NCBI GenBank assembly: GCA_021801645.1
Contig: JAJYXT010000086.1
Location: 1 to 64,000 of the forward strand
Length of the DNA stretch: 64,000 nt
Origin: a bacterium
Lineage (GTDB): Bacteria; Chloroflexota; Dormibacteria; Aeolococcales; Bog-877
Reading direction: 5' to 3'
Each line of letters begins with the position of its first letter. Positions within the stretch are counted from its first letter, which is position 1. Positions 51,507 to 60,543 of this stretch are shown one piece after another. Made by a program: the position numbers and the translations under genes. A model generated the notes under the pieces. It ran no database searches. It saw nothing but the letters and a program-made list of their open reading frames with translations, and was not told the origin of the DNA.

Positions 51507-52683
51507 TGGCCTCCCCCGCTCGGCGGCGCCGGGCCGAAATGTTCAGCAGTATCCCGGTGGCCGCCAGCGAGAGCGCCAGCGACGACCCGCCGTAGCTTAT
51601 GAAGGTGAGGGGGACCCCGGTCGAGGGGATCGTGTCGGTCACCCCACCGACGTTGATCAGCGCCTGCCCCACGATCCAGATGGTGACCCCGCCGGCCAGC
51701 AGCATCCCCAGGCGGTCGGGGGCACTCCGGGCGATCTTCAGCCCTCGCCAGCAGAACAGCCCGAAGAGGAGCAGGACCAGCAGCGTCCCGATCAGCCCGA
51801 GATCCTGACCGATGACCGCGAAGATGAAGTCGTTCTGGGACTCGGGCAGCCACTGGGCCGGCGGCACCGGGCTGGAGAAGCCAGTCCCGAAGACCCCGCC
51901 GGCGCCCAGCGCGTAGAGCGCCTGGACCGCCTGGTAGCCGGAGGTTTCGGCGTGGGCGAAGGGGTGCAGGTAGGCGAGCATCCGGGCCACCCGGTAGGGC
52001 TCGGCGAGGATCAGCAGCCCCCCCAGCCCGAGCCCCGCCACGCCGGCCACCAGCAGGTGGCGGAGGCGGGCGCCGGCCAGCACCAGGAGGCCGAGGGCGA
52101 GTACCCCCACCACCAGGGTGGAGCCCAGGTCCTTCTCCAGGATGATCAGCGCCCCGACCGCCCCCACCTGGAGGGCGTAGGGCCGGATGCCCTGGCTCAG
52201 GCTTCCGATCTGGCGGCGCCGGCGGTCCAGCCAGACCGCCCCACTCACCAGCACCATGAACTGGGCGATCACGCTGGGCTGGATCTGGATCGGCCCAGCG
52301 CCGATCCACCGCCTGGCGCCCTGGACCTCTTTCCCGATGTGGGGGACCAGGACCGCCACCAGGAGCAGCATGGACACCGCTGTGAGGTAGGGGGCAAGCC
52401 GGCGCCACTCGTGGTAGTCCAGCCTGTAGCAGAAGACCAGGCCGCCCACCCCGAGGGCCAGCCAGAGGGCCTGCCGCTCAAAGAAGAAGGCCGGGTTGCC
52501 GTAGTCCGCATACGCCGACGGGGCGCTGGCTACGAAGACCATGATCAGCCCCAGAGCGCAGAGCGCCGCCGTCACCAGGGTGAGGCCGAGGTCCAGGTTG
52601 GGCATCCGGCCCAGCCACCCCCGTCTCCGGCCGGCGGCACGGGCGTGGGCGACAGGGATCCACCGCTCGACCCTGGCGCTCAC
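51424..52683 (-). CDS. ftsW: Lipid II polymerase FtsW (SEDS family)
   Basis: The protein has 419 residues and ten transmembrane segments. HIGKEVQGARRWIGAGPIQI, QPSVIAQFMVLVSGAVWL, ILEKDLGSTLVVGVLALGLL, YQAVQALYALGAGGVFGTGF and GVPLTFISYGGSSLALSLAA are the SEDS signatures. It polymerises glycan strands at the septum together with the transpeptidase encoded nearby. GTG 52683 overlaps the mraY stop (GTGA). RodA is the alternative, but the neighbours favour FtsW. Confidence 0.92.
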   Translation of the reverse strand: MSARVERWIPVAHARAAGRRRGWLGRMPNLDLGLTLVTAALCALGLIMVFVASAPSAYADYGNPAFFFERQALWLALGVGGLVFCYRLDYHEWRRLAPYLTAVSMLLLVAVLVPHIGKEVQGARRWIGAGPIQIQPSVIAQFMVLVSGAVWLDRRRRQIGSLSQGIRPYALQVGAVGALIILEKDLGSTLVVGVLALGLLVLAGARLRHLLVAGVAGLGLGGLLILAEPYRVARMLAYLHPFAHAETSGYQAVQALYALGAGGVFGTGFSSPVPPAQWLPESQNDFIFAVIGQDLGLIGTLLVLLLFGLFCWRGLKIARSAPDRLGMLLAGGVTIWIVGQALINVGGVTDTIPSTGVPLTFISYGGSSLALSLAATGILLNISARRRRAGEANARSDHRRRDRWPLHSGDGGGRGAAVD

Positions 52684-53648
52684 CCGGGACGCCCCCCTAG
52701 CCCGGTGGCGATGGCCCAGAGGAGGGCCAGAGCCCCGGCCACCCAGGACGCCGCCCAGAGTCGGAGGTCCACCGCCCACTCCCCCAGACCGCCAATCTCG
52801 AGGTGGTGGTGCAGGGGGCTCATCCGGAAGAGGCGGCGGCCCCCGGTGAGCCGGAAGTAGCCAACCTGCAGGATCACCGAGCCGGTCTCGACCAGGAAGA
52901 CGGCCGCCAGCAGGGGCAGGAGGATCAGCAGCCCGACCTCGGCGGCGGCCACCGCCAGCATCAGGCCCAGCGCCAGTGACCCGGCGTCGCCCATGAAGAT
53001 CTTGGCCCGCGGCCGGTTGAACACCAGGAAGGCCAGCAGCACCGCCCCCACGGACCAGCAGGTGCCCGCCAGCTCCGGCCTGCCCTGGAGCTGAGCGGCC
53101 AGCCCGAGGGCGAGGAAACCGGGCACCGCGGTCCCCGCGGCCAGCCCATCCACGCCGTCGGTCAGGTTGACGGCATTGGAGGTGGCCAGCACCGCCAGGG
53201 CGGCCAGGGCGATTCCGAAGAGCCCCAGGTCGCGCCAGCCGACCACCGGGATCAGCTGGGACCAGGCCCCCGTCAGCGCCAGCCCGACCCCCAGGACGGC
53301 CGCGCAGATGGCCAGGAGGAGGAACTTGGGCACCACTCGGATCCCCTCACCGCTGCGCACCTTGGTGAGGTCGTCGAAGAGGCCCACGGCCATGCCCAGC
53401 ACCCCGGCGCCAACCACCACCCCCCCGGCCGCGCCGCGCAGCCCGACGAGCCAGGCGACCACCAGCACGGCGCAGAAGACCACCCCGCCCGCGGTGGGCG
53501 TGCCCGCCTTGCGCAGGTGGGAGCTGGGGCCATCCTGGCGTTCGCGCTGGAGCACCCCAAGGCGCCTCAGACCGACGATCGCGGGTGGGTAGAGCACCAG
53601 TCCCCCCACCAGGGCGCCCGCCGCCGCCAGCTGTGTCACCCTGGCCAT
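52680..53648 (-). CDS. mraY: Phospho-N-acetylmuramoyl-pentapeptide transferase
   Basis: The protein has 322 residues with about ten transmembrane segments. Motifs include SHLRKAGTPTAGGVVFC, GLFDDLTKVRS, SNAVNLTDGVDGLAAGTAV, FNRPRAKIFMGDAGSLALG and MSPLHHHLEIGG, all with the catalytic aspartates and histidines. It makes lipid I from UDP-MurNAc-pentapeptide. Its start is 1 base after the ftsI stop. In other clusters murE and murF precede and murD follows it; all are absent here. Confidence 0.95.
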   Translation of the reverse strand: MARVTQLAAAGALVGGLVLYPPAIVGLRRLGVLQRERQDGPSSHLRKAGTPTAGGVVFCAVLVVAWLVGLRGAAGGVVVGAGVLGMAVGLFDDLTKVRSGEGIRVVPKFLLLAICAAVLGVGLALTGAWSQLIPVVGWRDLGLFGIALAALAVLATSNAVNLTDGVDGLAAGTAVPGFLALGLAAQLQGRPELAGTCWSVGAVLLAFLVFNRPRAKIFMGDAGSLALGLMLAVAAAEVGLLILLPLLAAVFLVETGSVILQVGYFRLTGGRRLFRMSPLHHHLEIGGLGEWAVDLRLWAASWVAGALALLWAIATGLGGRPG

Positions 53649-53649
53649 C

Positions 53650-55443
53650 TTATGGTTGGAGGTGGAAGCGGGAGATGAGCGCCTCGGTGATCAGCTTGGA
53701 GGTGGGCGCAGCGTCGTAGGCGCCCTCGCGCAGGGCAGCCGGCACCTGGGGGTAGCGGATGATGCAGATCATCGAGTACTGAGGGTCGCTGGCGGGGAAG
53801 AACTCCACGAAGGAGTCGATGGTGTTGGGCCCGTAGCTGCCATGGCCGTCGGAGACCGAGGCGGTGCCGGTCTTGCCGGCGATCTGCCCCTTCCAGGCTG
53901 GCCAGATGCGAGCCTCGAAGCCGGACGCCCCGGGGGCGTCGACGACACCCACCATCATCTGGGTCAGGGTCTGGGCGGTGGTGTCGCTGATCACCCGTCG
54001 GGTCTTGGGCTTGATCACGGTGGGGGGCTGGTTCCCGCCGACGATCTCGCTCACCACGTGGGGCTGGACCCAAACCCCGCCGTTGGCGATGGTGTTCACC
54101 GCCGCCAGCATCTGGATCGGGGTGGTGACGTACCCCTGGCCGAAGCTGTAGGTGGCGAACTGCAACGGCTGGGTCTGGGAGTAGGGCGGCAGAGGCTGGT
54201 TGGACTCGCCGGCCAGGTCGATGCCGGTGGGATGGCCGATCCCAAACGCCTGCATGTTCTGGTAGAACGGCTGCGAGCCCTCGATCTGCTCGATGTGGAC
54301 CGCGCCCACGTTCAGCGAGTCCTCCAGCACCCAGGTCATGGTGATCACCCCATGGGCCCTCAGGTCCCAGTCACGGATGGTCTGGCCCTGGACGGTGACC
54401 TGACCAGTCTCGTCGAAGGTCTCGTTGGGGGTGATGGCGTGGCGCTGGAGGGCCCCGGCGAAGGTGATGAGCTTGCCCACCGACCCCGGCTCGTAGAGGT
54501 CGGCGACACCGGCGTCCTTGAAGAGCTTCTCCGGCTGCTGGCTGTAGTTGTTGGCGTTGTAGGAGGGGTAGTCGGCCCAGGCCACGATCCCCCCGGTGTG
54601 GACGTTCATCACGATCATCGTCCCCGAGCTGGCGTTCACCTTCTGGACCTCGGCGGCCAGGTCCTTCTCAACCGCGGCTTGGATGGGGGCGTCAATGCTG
54701 GTCACGAGGCTGCGCCCCGGAACGGCCGCCGTCTTGGGGCTGGAGCCCAGGACCACGGGGTTGCCCTGAAGATCGGTGACCGCGGACTCCGAGCCCGACT
54801 TGCCGGCCAGCACCGAGTTGTAGTAGCCCTCCAGCCCGTACTGCCCCACACCGTTGGCATTGACGAAGCCCACCACGTTGGCGGCCAGGCTGGTGTTGGG
54901 CAGCGCCCCCGGACCGTAGGTGGCCTGCTCCCCCTGGATCGCCCCCACCCCGGTCAGGTTCAGCGCCTGCAGCCGCTGCTCCACGGAGAGCGGCTCTCCC
55001 TTGGCCAGGTACACGAAGTCCAGGGGGCGCTCGAGCTGGGTGAGGATCTGGGAGACCGGCAGCCCGAGAACCGCGGCGAGCCGCGCCGCCTCGGCATTGC
55101 GCTGCCCGGCGAGGATCTGGTTGGGGGCGGCGTAGATGTCGTAGACGGCCACGTTGCCGGCCAGGACCTGGCCCTGGTCGTCCAGGATCTGGCCGCGCAC
55201 CGCGGGGATCGTGACCTGGGAGACCTGCTGGGCCACGGCGGCGGCCGCCAGCTGGGAGCCCTGGCTAATCTGCAGCAGGACCAGCCGTCCACCCAGCCCC
55301 ATCACCGCCACCACCATGATGACCAAGAGCCAGCCCAGCCGCCGTCCGGGGTCCGGAGTGGCCCCCGGGTGACGGTCGAGGTCGGCGGGGCGCCGGCGCC
55401 TCGGAGCCGCCGGCCGGCGCGGGCTGGCAGTCCTGCCCGCCAC
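53650..55443 (-). CDS. ftsI: Peptidoglycan D,D-transpeptidase FtsI/PBP2-type
   Basis: The protein has 597 residues. A proline/arginine-rich cytosolic start is followed by one transmembrane helix (LLVIMVVAVMGLGGRLVLL), the dimer domain (RGQILDDQGQVLAGNV) and the transpeptidase domain with EPGSVGKLIT (SxxK), EDSLNVG (SxN) and AGKTGTASV (KTG). It cross-links septal wall with FtsW. The order next to ftsL and mraZ supports FtsI. The class B penicillin-binding-protein call is certain. Confidence 0.94.
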   Translation of the reverse strand: MAGRTASPRRPAAPRRRRPADLDRHPGATPDPGRRLGWLLVIMVVAVMGLGGRLVLLQISQGSQLAAAAVAQQVSQVTIPAVRGQILDDQGQVLAGNVAVYDIYAAPNQILAGQRNAEAARLAAVLGLPVSQILTQLERPLDFVYLAKGEPLSVEQRLQALNLTGVGAIQGEQATYGPGALPNTSLAANVVGFVNANGVGQYGLEGYYNSVLAGKSGSESAVTDLQGNPVVLGSSPKTAAVPGRSLVTSIDAPIQAAVEKDLAAEVQKVNASSGTMIVMNVHTGGIVAWADYPSYNANNYSQQPEKLFKDAGVADLYEPGSVGKLITFAGALQRHAITPNETFDETGQVTVQGQTIRDWDLRAHGVITMTWVLEDSLNVGAVHIEQIEGSQPFYQNMQAFGIGHPTGIDLAGESNQPLPPYSQTQPLQFATYSFGQGYVTTPIQMLAAVNTIANGGVWVQPHVVSEIVGGNQPPTVIKPKTRRVISDTTAQTLTQMMVGVVDAPGASGFEARIWPAWKGQIAGKTGTASVSDGHGSYGPNTIDSFVEFFPASDPQYSMICIIRYPQVPAALREGAYDAAPTSKLITEALISRFHLQP

Positions 55444-55447
55444 CTCC

Positions 55448-55852
55448 TCAGGCGCCCTTCAGAGCGAGCAGCACGGGGAGCAGGGGGTCGGAGCCCGTCG
55501 GTGGGGTGAGCACCTGCCAGCCCCCGGCCGACTGGTAGCCGAGATGGTCAGCCGCCTGGTTGAGTGCGCCGGCGCTCTCGAGCTGCCCGATCTGCTGGGA
55601 GAGGATGCTGCTGGTGTTCGCCAGCTGGGCCTTCTCGGCCTGCAGGGAGGCGACCTGGTAGGTGAGAGCCGTTCCCCGGGCTGTCTGCGAGATGTAGGCG
55701 GTGGCGGAGACGGCCACCATGCCCAGCGCCACCAGAAGGGCCCACCCGGTCCCGGCCCGCGCCTTGAGGCGGGTGCGGCGGGACGGGGCGGCGGCCTCCT
55801 CCTCGTCGTCGAAGGGAAGGAAGCGAAAACCTGGTGTGGCGATGCTGGTCAT
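55448..55852 (-). CDS. ftsL: FtsL-like septum protein
   Basis: The protein has 134 residues: a basic cytosolic part (SRRTRLKARAGTG), one transmembrane helix WALLVALGMVAVSATAYISQ and a short coiled coil (YQVASLQAEKAQLANTSSIL). Sequence conservation in FtsL is weak and the call rests on size, layout and position between rsmH and ftsI. It would form the FtsQLB complex. Confidence 0.8.
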   Translation of the reverse strand: MTSIATPGFRFLPFDDEEEAAAPSRRTRLKARAGTGWALLVALGMVAVSATAYISQTARGTALTYQVASLQAEKAQLANTSSILSQQIGQLESAGALNQAADHLGYQSAGGWQVLTPPTGSDPLLPVLLALKGA

Positions 55853-55915
55853 GGCTGCTGCGACTGCCTCTTGAGGTGGGACGGAGAACTGGGACGGGGG
55901 CGGCGCAGGCCGCCG

Positions 55916-56935
55916 TCAGGGGCTGGGATCAGGAAGGCGCAACGCCGCCCGCAATCGGGCCGAGCGGGCCCGGGGATTGCGCAGGATCTCGGCCGCAGAG
56001 GGCTTTATGACCCGGCGGCTGAGGAGGGAGAGGGTGGCCCGGTGGGCGCAGGTGCAGACGGGCCTTTGGGGAGGACATACACAGTTCTGAGCAAGGACGT
56101 GGAGAGAACGCTTGGCAAGGTAGTCCTCACTGGAGTGGAAGGAGATGACCCCAATACGCCCACCGGGCCGAAGTAGTTGAACTAAGGAATTTATGCCCTC
56201 CTCGATCTCCGCCAGCTCGTCGTTGACGGCGATCCTGAGGGCTAGGAAGGTCTTGGTCGCGGGGTGGATGCGGAGGTGCCGTCCCCGCCTGGGGTATGCC
56301 GCCCGGCAGATCTCCGCGAGCTCAGTGGTGGTGGTGATCCGTCCCTGCTGGCGGTGGTGGACGATGGCCCGAGCGATCCGCCGGGAGTGGACCTCGCCCG
56401 CCAGCTGGAAGAGTGCGTCCGCCAGCTCGGTCTCGGACATGGTGGCCAGCAGTTCCGCCGCTGTCGGGATGTTGGCGGTCGGGTCCATGCGCATGTCCAG
56501 CGGCCCCTCCTGCTGGAAGGAGAAGCCTCGGCCAGGGTCGTCCAGCTGCAGCGAGGAGATCCCCAGATCCATCACCACCAGGTCCGGGCGCAGACCCCTC
56601 CCCTCCAGCACCGCGGCGGCCTCGGAGAAGCGGCCCACGATGGCCTCGAAGGCCCCCTGGTGGGCGGCGAACCGCTCCCGGGCCCGCCCTACAGCGGCCG
56701 GATCCCGATCAAAAGCCAGGACCCGGCCGCCTGGGAGGACGCGTTGGAGAAAGGCCTCGGCGGTGCCCCCGGCACCCAGGGTGGCGTCCAGCACCACCTC
56801 ACCGGGTCGTGGGTCGAGGACCGCCAGGAGCTCGGGGACCATCACCGGCAGGTGGCCGGCGGCAGCAGGAGTCGCCCGCACTTTGGCGGGAGCTACGCGG
56901 CGCCTGTTGGTCATCGTGGCCAGCATGACGCTCAC
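55916..56935 (-). CDS. rsmH: 16S rRNA m4C1402 methyltransferase
   Basis: The protein has up to 339 residues. HLPVMVPELLAVLDPRPGEV, VVLDATLGAGGTAEAFLQRV, DLGISSLQLDDPGRGFSFQQ, GPLDMRMDPT and IGVISFHSSEDYLAKRSLH are the RsmH (MraW) motifs. It methylates N4 of C1402 in 16S rRNA with SAM. GTG 56935 overlaps the mraZ stop (GTGA); ATG 56926 or 56914 are alternatives. Confidence 0.95.
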   Translation of the reverse strand: MSVMLATMTNRRRVAPAKVRATPAAAGHLPVMVPELLAVLDPRPGEVVLDATLGAGGTAEAFLQRVLPGGRVLAFDRDPAAVGRARERFAAHQGAFEAIVGRFSEAAAVLEGRGLRPDLVVMDLGISSLQLDDPGRGFSFQQEGPLDMRMDPTANIPTAAELLATMSETELADALFQLAGEVHSRRIARAIVHHRQQGRITTTTELAEICRAAYPRRGRHLRIHPATKTFLALRIAVNDELAEIEEGINSLVQLLRPGGRIGVISFHSSEDYLAKRSLHVLAQNCVCPPQRPVCTCAHRATLSLLSRRVIKPSAAEILRNPRARSARLRAALRLPDPSP

Positions 56936-57411
56936 GCGTCCGGCTCCGATCCGAAGGAGCTCACCGCCCCCGTCCCGACCACCTCGGCCGCCCGGGCCCG
57001 CACCCGCTCCCAGACCGCCGGGTCGAGCCGCTGGGCGCGCTGGTCGAAGTGCTCCTGGCTGAACACCTCGACCACCTCGTTCATGCCCACGAACACCACG
57101 TCCCGGCGCAGCTCAGCGTGCTCCCGCAACTGGGGGCTGAGCAGGATCCGCCCCTGGGCGTCCCAGTTGATCTGCTGGCTCTGGCCGAAGAGATGGAAGA
57201 GGTACTGCCGGTAGTCGGGGTCGGCGAGGTCGCTGTAGGCGCGCTGCTCGGTGAGCCGCTGCCAGTAGGTGGGCGGGTACATCACCAGGGCGAAGTCCGG
57301 GCCGCGGGTGACGACCCCGCCCAGGAGGCTGTCCCGGAAGCGTGCCGGGACCGCCACCCTTCCCTTCTCGTCGAGCGAGTGCTGGTAGGAGCCATAGAAG
57401 GGCATCCCCAC
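56932..57411 (-). CDS. mraZ: Transcriptional regulator MraZ
   Basis: The protein has 159 residues, with two SpoVT/AbrB-like halves: FYGSYQHSLDEKGRVAVPAR and INWDAQGRILLSPQLREHAE with VVFVGMNEVVEVFSQEHFD. MraZ binds DNA upstream of its own gene and controls the division and wall cluster. It is the first gene of the cluster with a promoter at 57493-57521. Several GGTGGG/GTGGT-type repeats between promoter and start might be its sites. Confidence 0.95.
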   Translation of the reverse strand: MGMPFYGSYQHSLDEKGRVAVPARFRDSLLGGVVTRGPDFALVMYPPTYWQRLTEQRAYSDLADPDYRQYLFHLFGQSQQINWDAQGRILLSPQLREHAELRRDVVFVGMNEVVEVFSQEHFDQRAQRLDPAVWERVRARAAEVVGTGAVSSFGSEPDA

Positions 57412-57492
57412 ACCTCAGCGGGGGTTCCGCTGGTCGGACTGCCCATGAGCACGATTCACCACTTCTCCCCACCAACTTCCGCGTTGGTCGGA

Positions 57493-57521
57493 ACTGTATC
57501 AGCTCAACTTGGGCCGGTCAA
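57493..57521 (-). promoter_or_regulatory. Promoter of the mraZ division cluster
   Basis: On the minus strand TTGACC (57516-57521), 17 bases, TACAGT (57493-57498). The distance to the mraZ start is about 80 bases and includes GGTGGGGAG and GTGGTG, candidate MraZ boxes. Confidence 0.65.
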
Positions 57522-57615
57522 GCGAACTTTAGTACGGTTTGCAATTCGCTCGGTGAATTCGAGAGCGGTGGTGATTCACACCCACATCCACCCTGCCTTT
57601 GGTGGGGGCCGGTGG

Positions 57616-57640
57616 CGCAGGGGGGCCGGGCCCCCCTGCG
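57616..57640 (-). terminator. Hairpin downstream of rnpB
   Basis: CGCAGGGGGG-CCGGG-CCCCCCTGCG is a 10-bp perfect stem just after the 3' end of RNase P RNA. It has no T-tract on the minus strand, so termination would depend on stem strength alone. Confidence 0.5.
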
Positions 57641-57647
57641 GGGAGCG

Positions 57648-58044
57648 GGTTGGGCGGGCGATAAGCCGAGTTCTGTGCCCCCTCGGGCCTCCCGCACGGC
57701 GGGGCTCCCCCCGAGGGGCGATGGCCATCCATCTAGGGCGGCGGTCTCCCGCCACCTCCAGCGACCCACCCGAGCCTGTCCGGACGAGCAGCCCGGCGGT
57801 GCGTGCACCGAGGCTCTGCTGGGTCTTGCTCCGGGCGGGGTTTACCTGGCCGACCGGTCACCCGGCCGCCGGTGGGCTCTTACCCCACCATTTCACCTTT
57901 GCCGGCGGGAGCCCCGCCGGCCGTGTATTTCTGTGGCACTCTCCCTGAGGTTTCCCTCGCCGGGTGTTACCCGGCGCCCTGCTCTTCGGAGCTCGGACTT
58001 TCCTCGACCGGACGCTCCGGCCGCGGCCACCTGCCCGCCACCCG
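57648..58044 (-). ncRNA. rnpB: RNase P RNA, bacterial type A-like
   Basis: Read on the minus strand: GTCGAGGAAAGTCCGAGCTC (conserved region I), AGGGAAACCTC, AGAGTGCCACAGAAA, GGTAAACCCCGCCCGGAGC-AAGACC (conserved middle) and ACAGAACTCGGCTTATCG at the end. The terminal P1 helix forms from GGGTGGCGGGC and GCCCGCCCAACCC, which sets both ends to within a few bases. TACCAT at -7 is a likely -10 box. The RNA cuts 5' leaders from tRNA precursors. It lies between the pst operon and mraZ. Confidence 0.93.
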
Positions 58045-58336
58045 GCTCAATGGTAGCCCCAGGCGCGGGCGGTGGTGAGCCGTCCCTGGCGAGGCGACCT
58101 CCGGGCGATCGGGAACTGGGGCACGGCCCGCCTCGGGGCCGACCACCCCTCCTCGGCCGGGGACGGGACCAAGCAGACAACACTCGTCGCCGCGACACGG
58201 CCACGACCGGGTGCGCCCGCGGAATGACCAAAGAGTTTCGGGCCCAACCTGTTGGAGCTGCACCGGCGTGACTTTCAACCGGATGCCCCCGCGCGAAGGC
58301 AGGCATCGGCTCCTGGACCCGGCAGACCCGCGGCGT
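58045..58336. other. Gap between pstA and rnpB
   Basis: Apart from a likely rnpB promoter next to 58044, no gene, repeat or clear terminator is visible. Confidence 0.5.
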
Positions 58337-59284
58337 CTACAGGTCCATGCGCTCGGTCATCCTCTTCGACCGGGCGGTGGCCGCCCGACCAAGGAGCAGG
58401 AGCACGAGGATGATCCCCACGGTCACCAAGGCGGCGGCGGCGGCCAGCTCGTGGGCCTGGGCGTAGGGGAGGATCAGGGTGTTGTAGGTGACCCCGGTGA
58501 GGTACGGCTCGGGGTTGTTGGTCAGCTTCAGCACCGGGTTGGCGTCGGTCCAGTTGGCGGTGAAGAGCAGGGGCGCGGTCTCGCCCATGGCGATGGCCTG
58601 GGCCAGGATGAGTCCGCCGACTATCCCCGGAAGTGCGGTCGGGAGCAGCACTTTGCGAATGGTGGTGAACCGGGAGATGCCCAGGGCCAGCGCTCCCTCG
58701 CGCAGGCTGCGCGGAGCCTGATCAAAGGCCACCTCGGTGTTTTTGATGATGTAGGGAATGGTTATCACCGAGAGAGAGATAACCGCTGCCAACAGCGAGT
58801 AGTGCCACTGGAGGGGACCATTCACCAGCACCGTGTAACCGACCAGACCGATGACGATTGAGGGGACACCGGAGAGGACCTCGGAGCAGAAGCGCATCAC
58901 CGCCCGAGGACGGGGAGGGGCGAACTCCACGATGTAGAGGCCGGCGAGCACCCCGATGATCCCGGCGACGATCAGCACGCCCAGGCCGAGAAGCAGTGAG
59001 CCCAGGATGCCATCCTCCACGCCGATGGGGGCGCTCAGGTGGGCCGGGTCGATGGCGCTGCCGTGGGTGAAGAGGTTGAGGTTGAGCAGCGGCGCCGCCT
59101 GCGAGATGAGGGTCCAGACCATGTCCAGCAGCGGCACGATGATCGCCAGCAGGGCCAGGCCGCACAGCCCCCAGAAGATGCCGCTACGCATTCGACGGAT
59201 CAGCGGCGATCTCTGGGCCCGGTCCAACCCGTCGTCGAAGCGCGACAGGCCGCTGTGCGGCGCGGGGAATCTGAGGCTAGACAC
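58337..59284 (-). CDS. pstA: Phosphate ABC transporter permease PstA
   Basis: The protein has about 315 residues and six transmembrane segments. The permease loop reads DQAPRSLREGALALGISRFT, TIRKVLLPTALPGIVGGLIL and AIAMGETAPLLFTA, typical of PstA. It forms the membrane channel with PstC. GTG 59284 overlaps the end of pstC by 8 bases; TTG 59293 is also possible. It is the last gene of the operon. Confidence 0.94.
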   Translation of the reverse strand: MSSLRFPAPHSGLSRFDDGLDRAQRSPLIRRMRSGIFWGLCGLALLAIIVPLLDMVWTLISQAAPLLNLNLFTHGSAIDPAHLSAPIGVEDGILGSLLLGLGVLIVAGIIGVLAGLYIVEFAPPRPRAVMRFCSEVLSGVPSIVIGLVGYTVLVNGPLQWHYSLLAAVISLSVITIPYIIKNTEVAFDQAPRSLREGALALGISRFTTIRKVLLPTALPGIVGGLILAQAIAMGETAPLLFTANWTDANPVLKLTNNPEPYLTGVTYNTLILPYAQAHELAAAAALVTVGIILVLLLLGRAATARSKRMTERMDL

Positions 59285-60503
59285 CGCGGCCAACCGGGAG
59301 AGCCTGGTCGCCAGCGACCCGGCGGATGATCAGGCGGCCTCCGAAGTTGCTGAGCAGGCTGATCACGAGCAGGAAGAGGCCGGCAGCGAACAGGGCGCTG
59401 ACGTCGGTCTTCGCCTGGAGGACGGCGTCGAGGGTGCCCGCGATCAGCGAGGAGAGCGTCGCCCCGCTGTGGTAGATGTTCACCGGGATCCCGGTGAAGA
59501 TGTTGCCGATGATGAAGAACATGGCGATGGTCTCGCCGATGGCCCGGCCCCACCCCAGAAGCGAGGTGGCCAGCACTCCGGTCGAGATGTAGGGGAGGGT
59601 CACCACCCTGGCGGTCTCGTGCTTGGTCATGCCCAGGGCGAGGGAGCCCTCCTTGGCTAGCACCGGGACATGGCGCACCAGCTCCCGGGTGGTGGCGGCG
59701 ATGATCGGGACGACCATCAGGGCGAGGACCAGCGACGCGGTGAGCACACCACCCGCGGTGTTGACCTCCCCGGTGAACCATGGCGCCACTGCTCCCCACA
59801 GGGAGATGAACAGAAAGACGAGGGCCAGCCGGCGAAACCGCCGCCGCCGCTGGCCGTGCACCGAGGCGCGGATGATGATGAAGGCCGCGATGGCCACCCC
59901 CAGCAGAGCCCATGCCATTCCCTGCGGCAGCCAGGGGAACACCCAGGGAAACCCGCCGATGATTCCGGTGAGGGCAGGGGAGACGGTGCTCAGCATGAAG
60001 GGCCCGAAGGTGAGCACCCCCCAAAGGCCGAAGACCACGCTGGGCACGCCGGCGAGGAGCTCGAGGAGGAGGCCGACGCCACCCTGCGCCCACCTGGGCA
60101 CCCACTCGGTGAGCATCAGCACACCCCCCACCGAGATCGGCACCGCCAGGGCGAGGGCGATGGCCGAGGTGACCAGGGTGCCCAGCATCTCCGGGAGGAA
60201 GCCGAAGGCGGCGGTGTGGGGGGCGGCGATCCCGTTGTGAACTGTCGGCGCCAGGTAGTAGTTGCCCGGGCTGAAGTAGGTGCCGAAGAAGCCGGTCCCG
60301 CTGAAGAGAATGGCCGGCACCGCGGTCACCGCCATGATGACCAGGATGAAGACCAGGAGCGCAGTGGGAACGCTTCCGAAAACGCCGGTCAGCGCCTGCG
60401 TTACCGCGTCGCCAATGGGGGTGTCGCGCTCGCGTCGTGCCGCCGTGGGGGCCGGCGCCGGGCCGGGGGGCGTCCCCACGGCCCGGCGCCTCAACAGGAT
60501 CAT
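59277..60503 (-). CDS. pstC: Phosphate ABC transporter permease PstC
   Basis: The protein has 408 residues, about 80 more than usual. The permease loop is ELVRHVPVLAKEGSLALGMT, KHETARVVTLPYISTGVLAT and GRAIGETIAMFFIIGN. The added length is an insertion between helices (ASVHGQRRRRFRRLALVFLF) that adds membrane segments. It transports phosphate delivered by PstS. The pstC start follows the pstS stop in the reverse of the usual spacing only by 40 bases... on this strand pstS lies directly upstream. Confidence 0.93.
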   Translation of the reverse strand: MILLRRRAVGTPPGPAPAPTAARRERDTPIGDAVTQALTGVFGSVPTALLVFILVIMAVTAVPAILFSGTGFFGTYFSPGNYYLAPTVHNGIAAPHTAAFGFLPEMLGTLVTSAIALALAVPISVGGVLMLTEWVPRWAQGGVGLLLELLAGVPSVVFGLWGVLTFGPFMLSTVSPALTGIIGGFPWVFPWLPQGMAWALLGVAIAAFIIIRASVHGQRRRRFRRLALVFLFISLWGAVAPWFTGEVNTAGGVLTASLVLALMVVPIIAATTRELVRHVPVLAKEGSLALGMTKHETARVVTLPYISTGVLATSLLGWGRAIGETIAMFFIIGNIFTGIPVNIYHSGATLSSLIAGTLDAVLQAKTDVSALFAAGLFLLVISLLSNFGGRLIIRRVAGDQALPVGRGV

Positions 60504-60543
60504 GACTTGGGTTCCAGGGACTCGCTGGATAAGCTCTGTTCAG

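Noticed and set aside
53656..55509. 617-codon plus-strand frame over ftsI
   Set aside because: Antisense shadow; the minus frame has SxxK, SxN and KTG.
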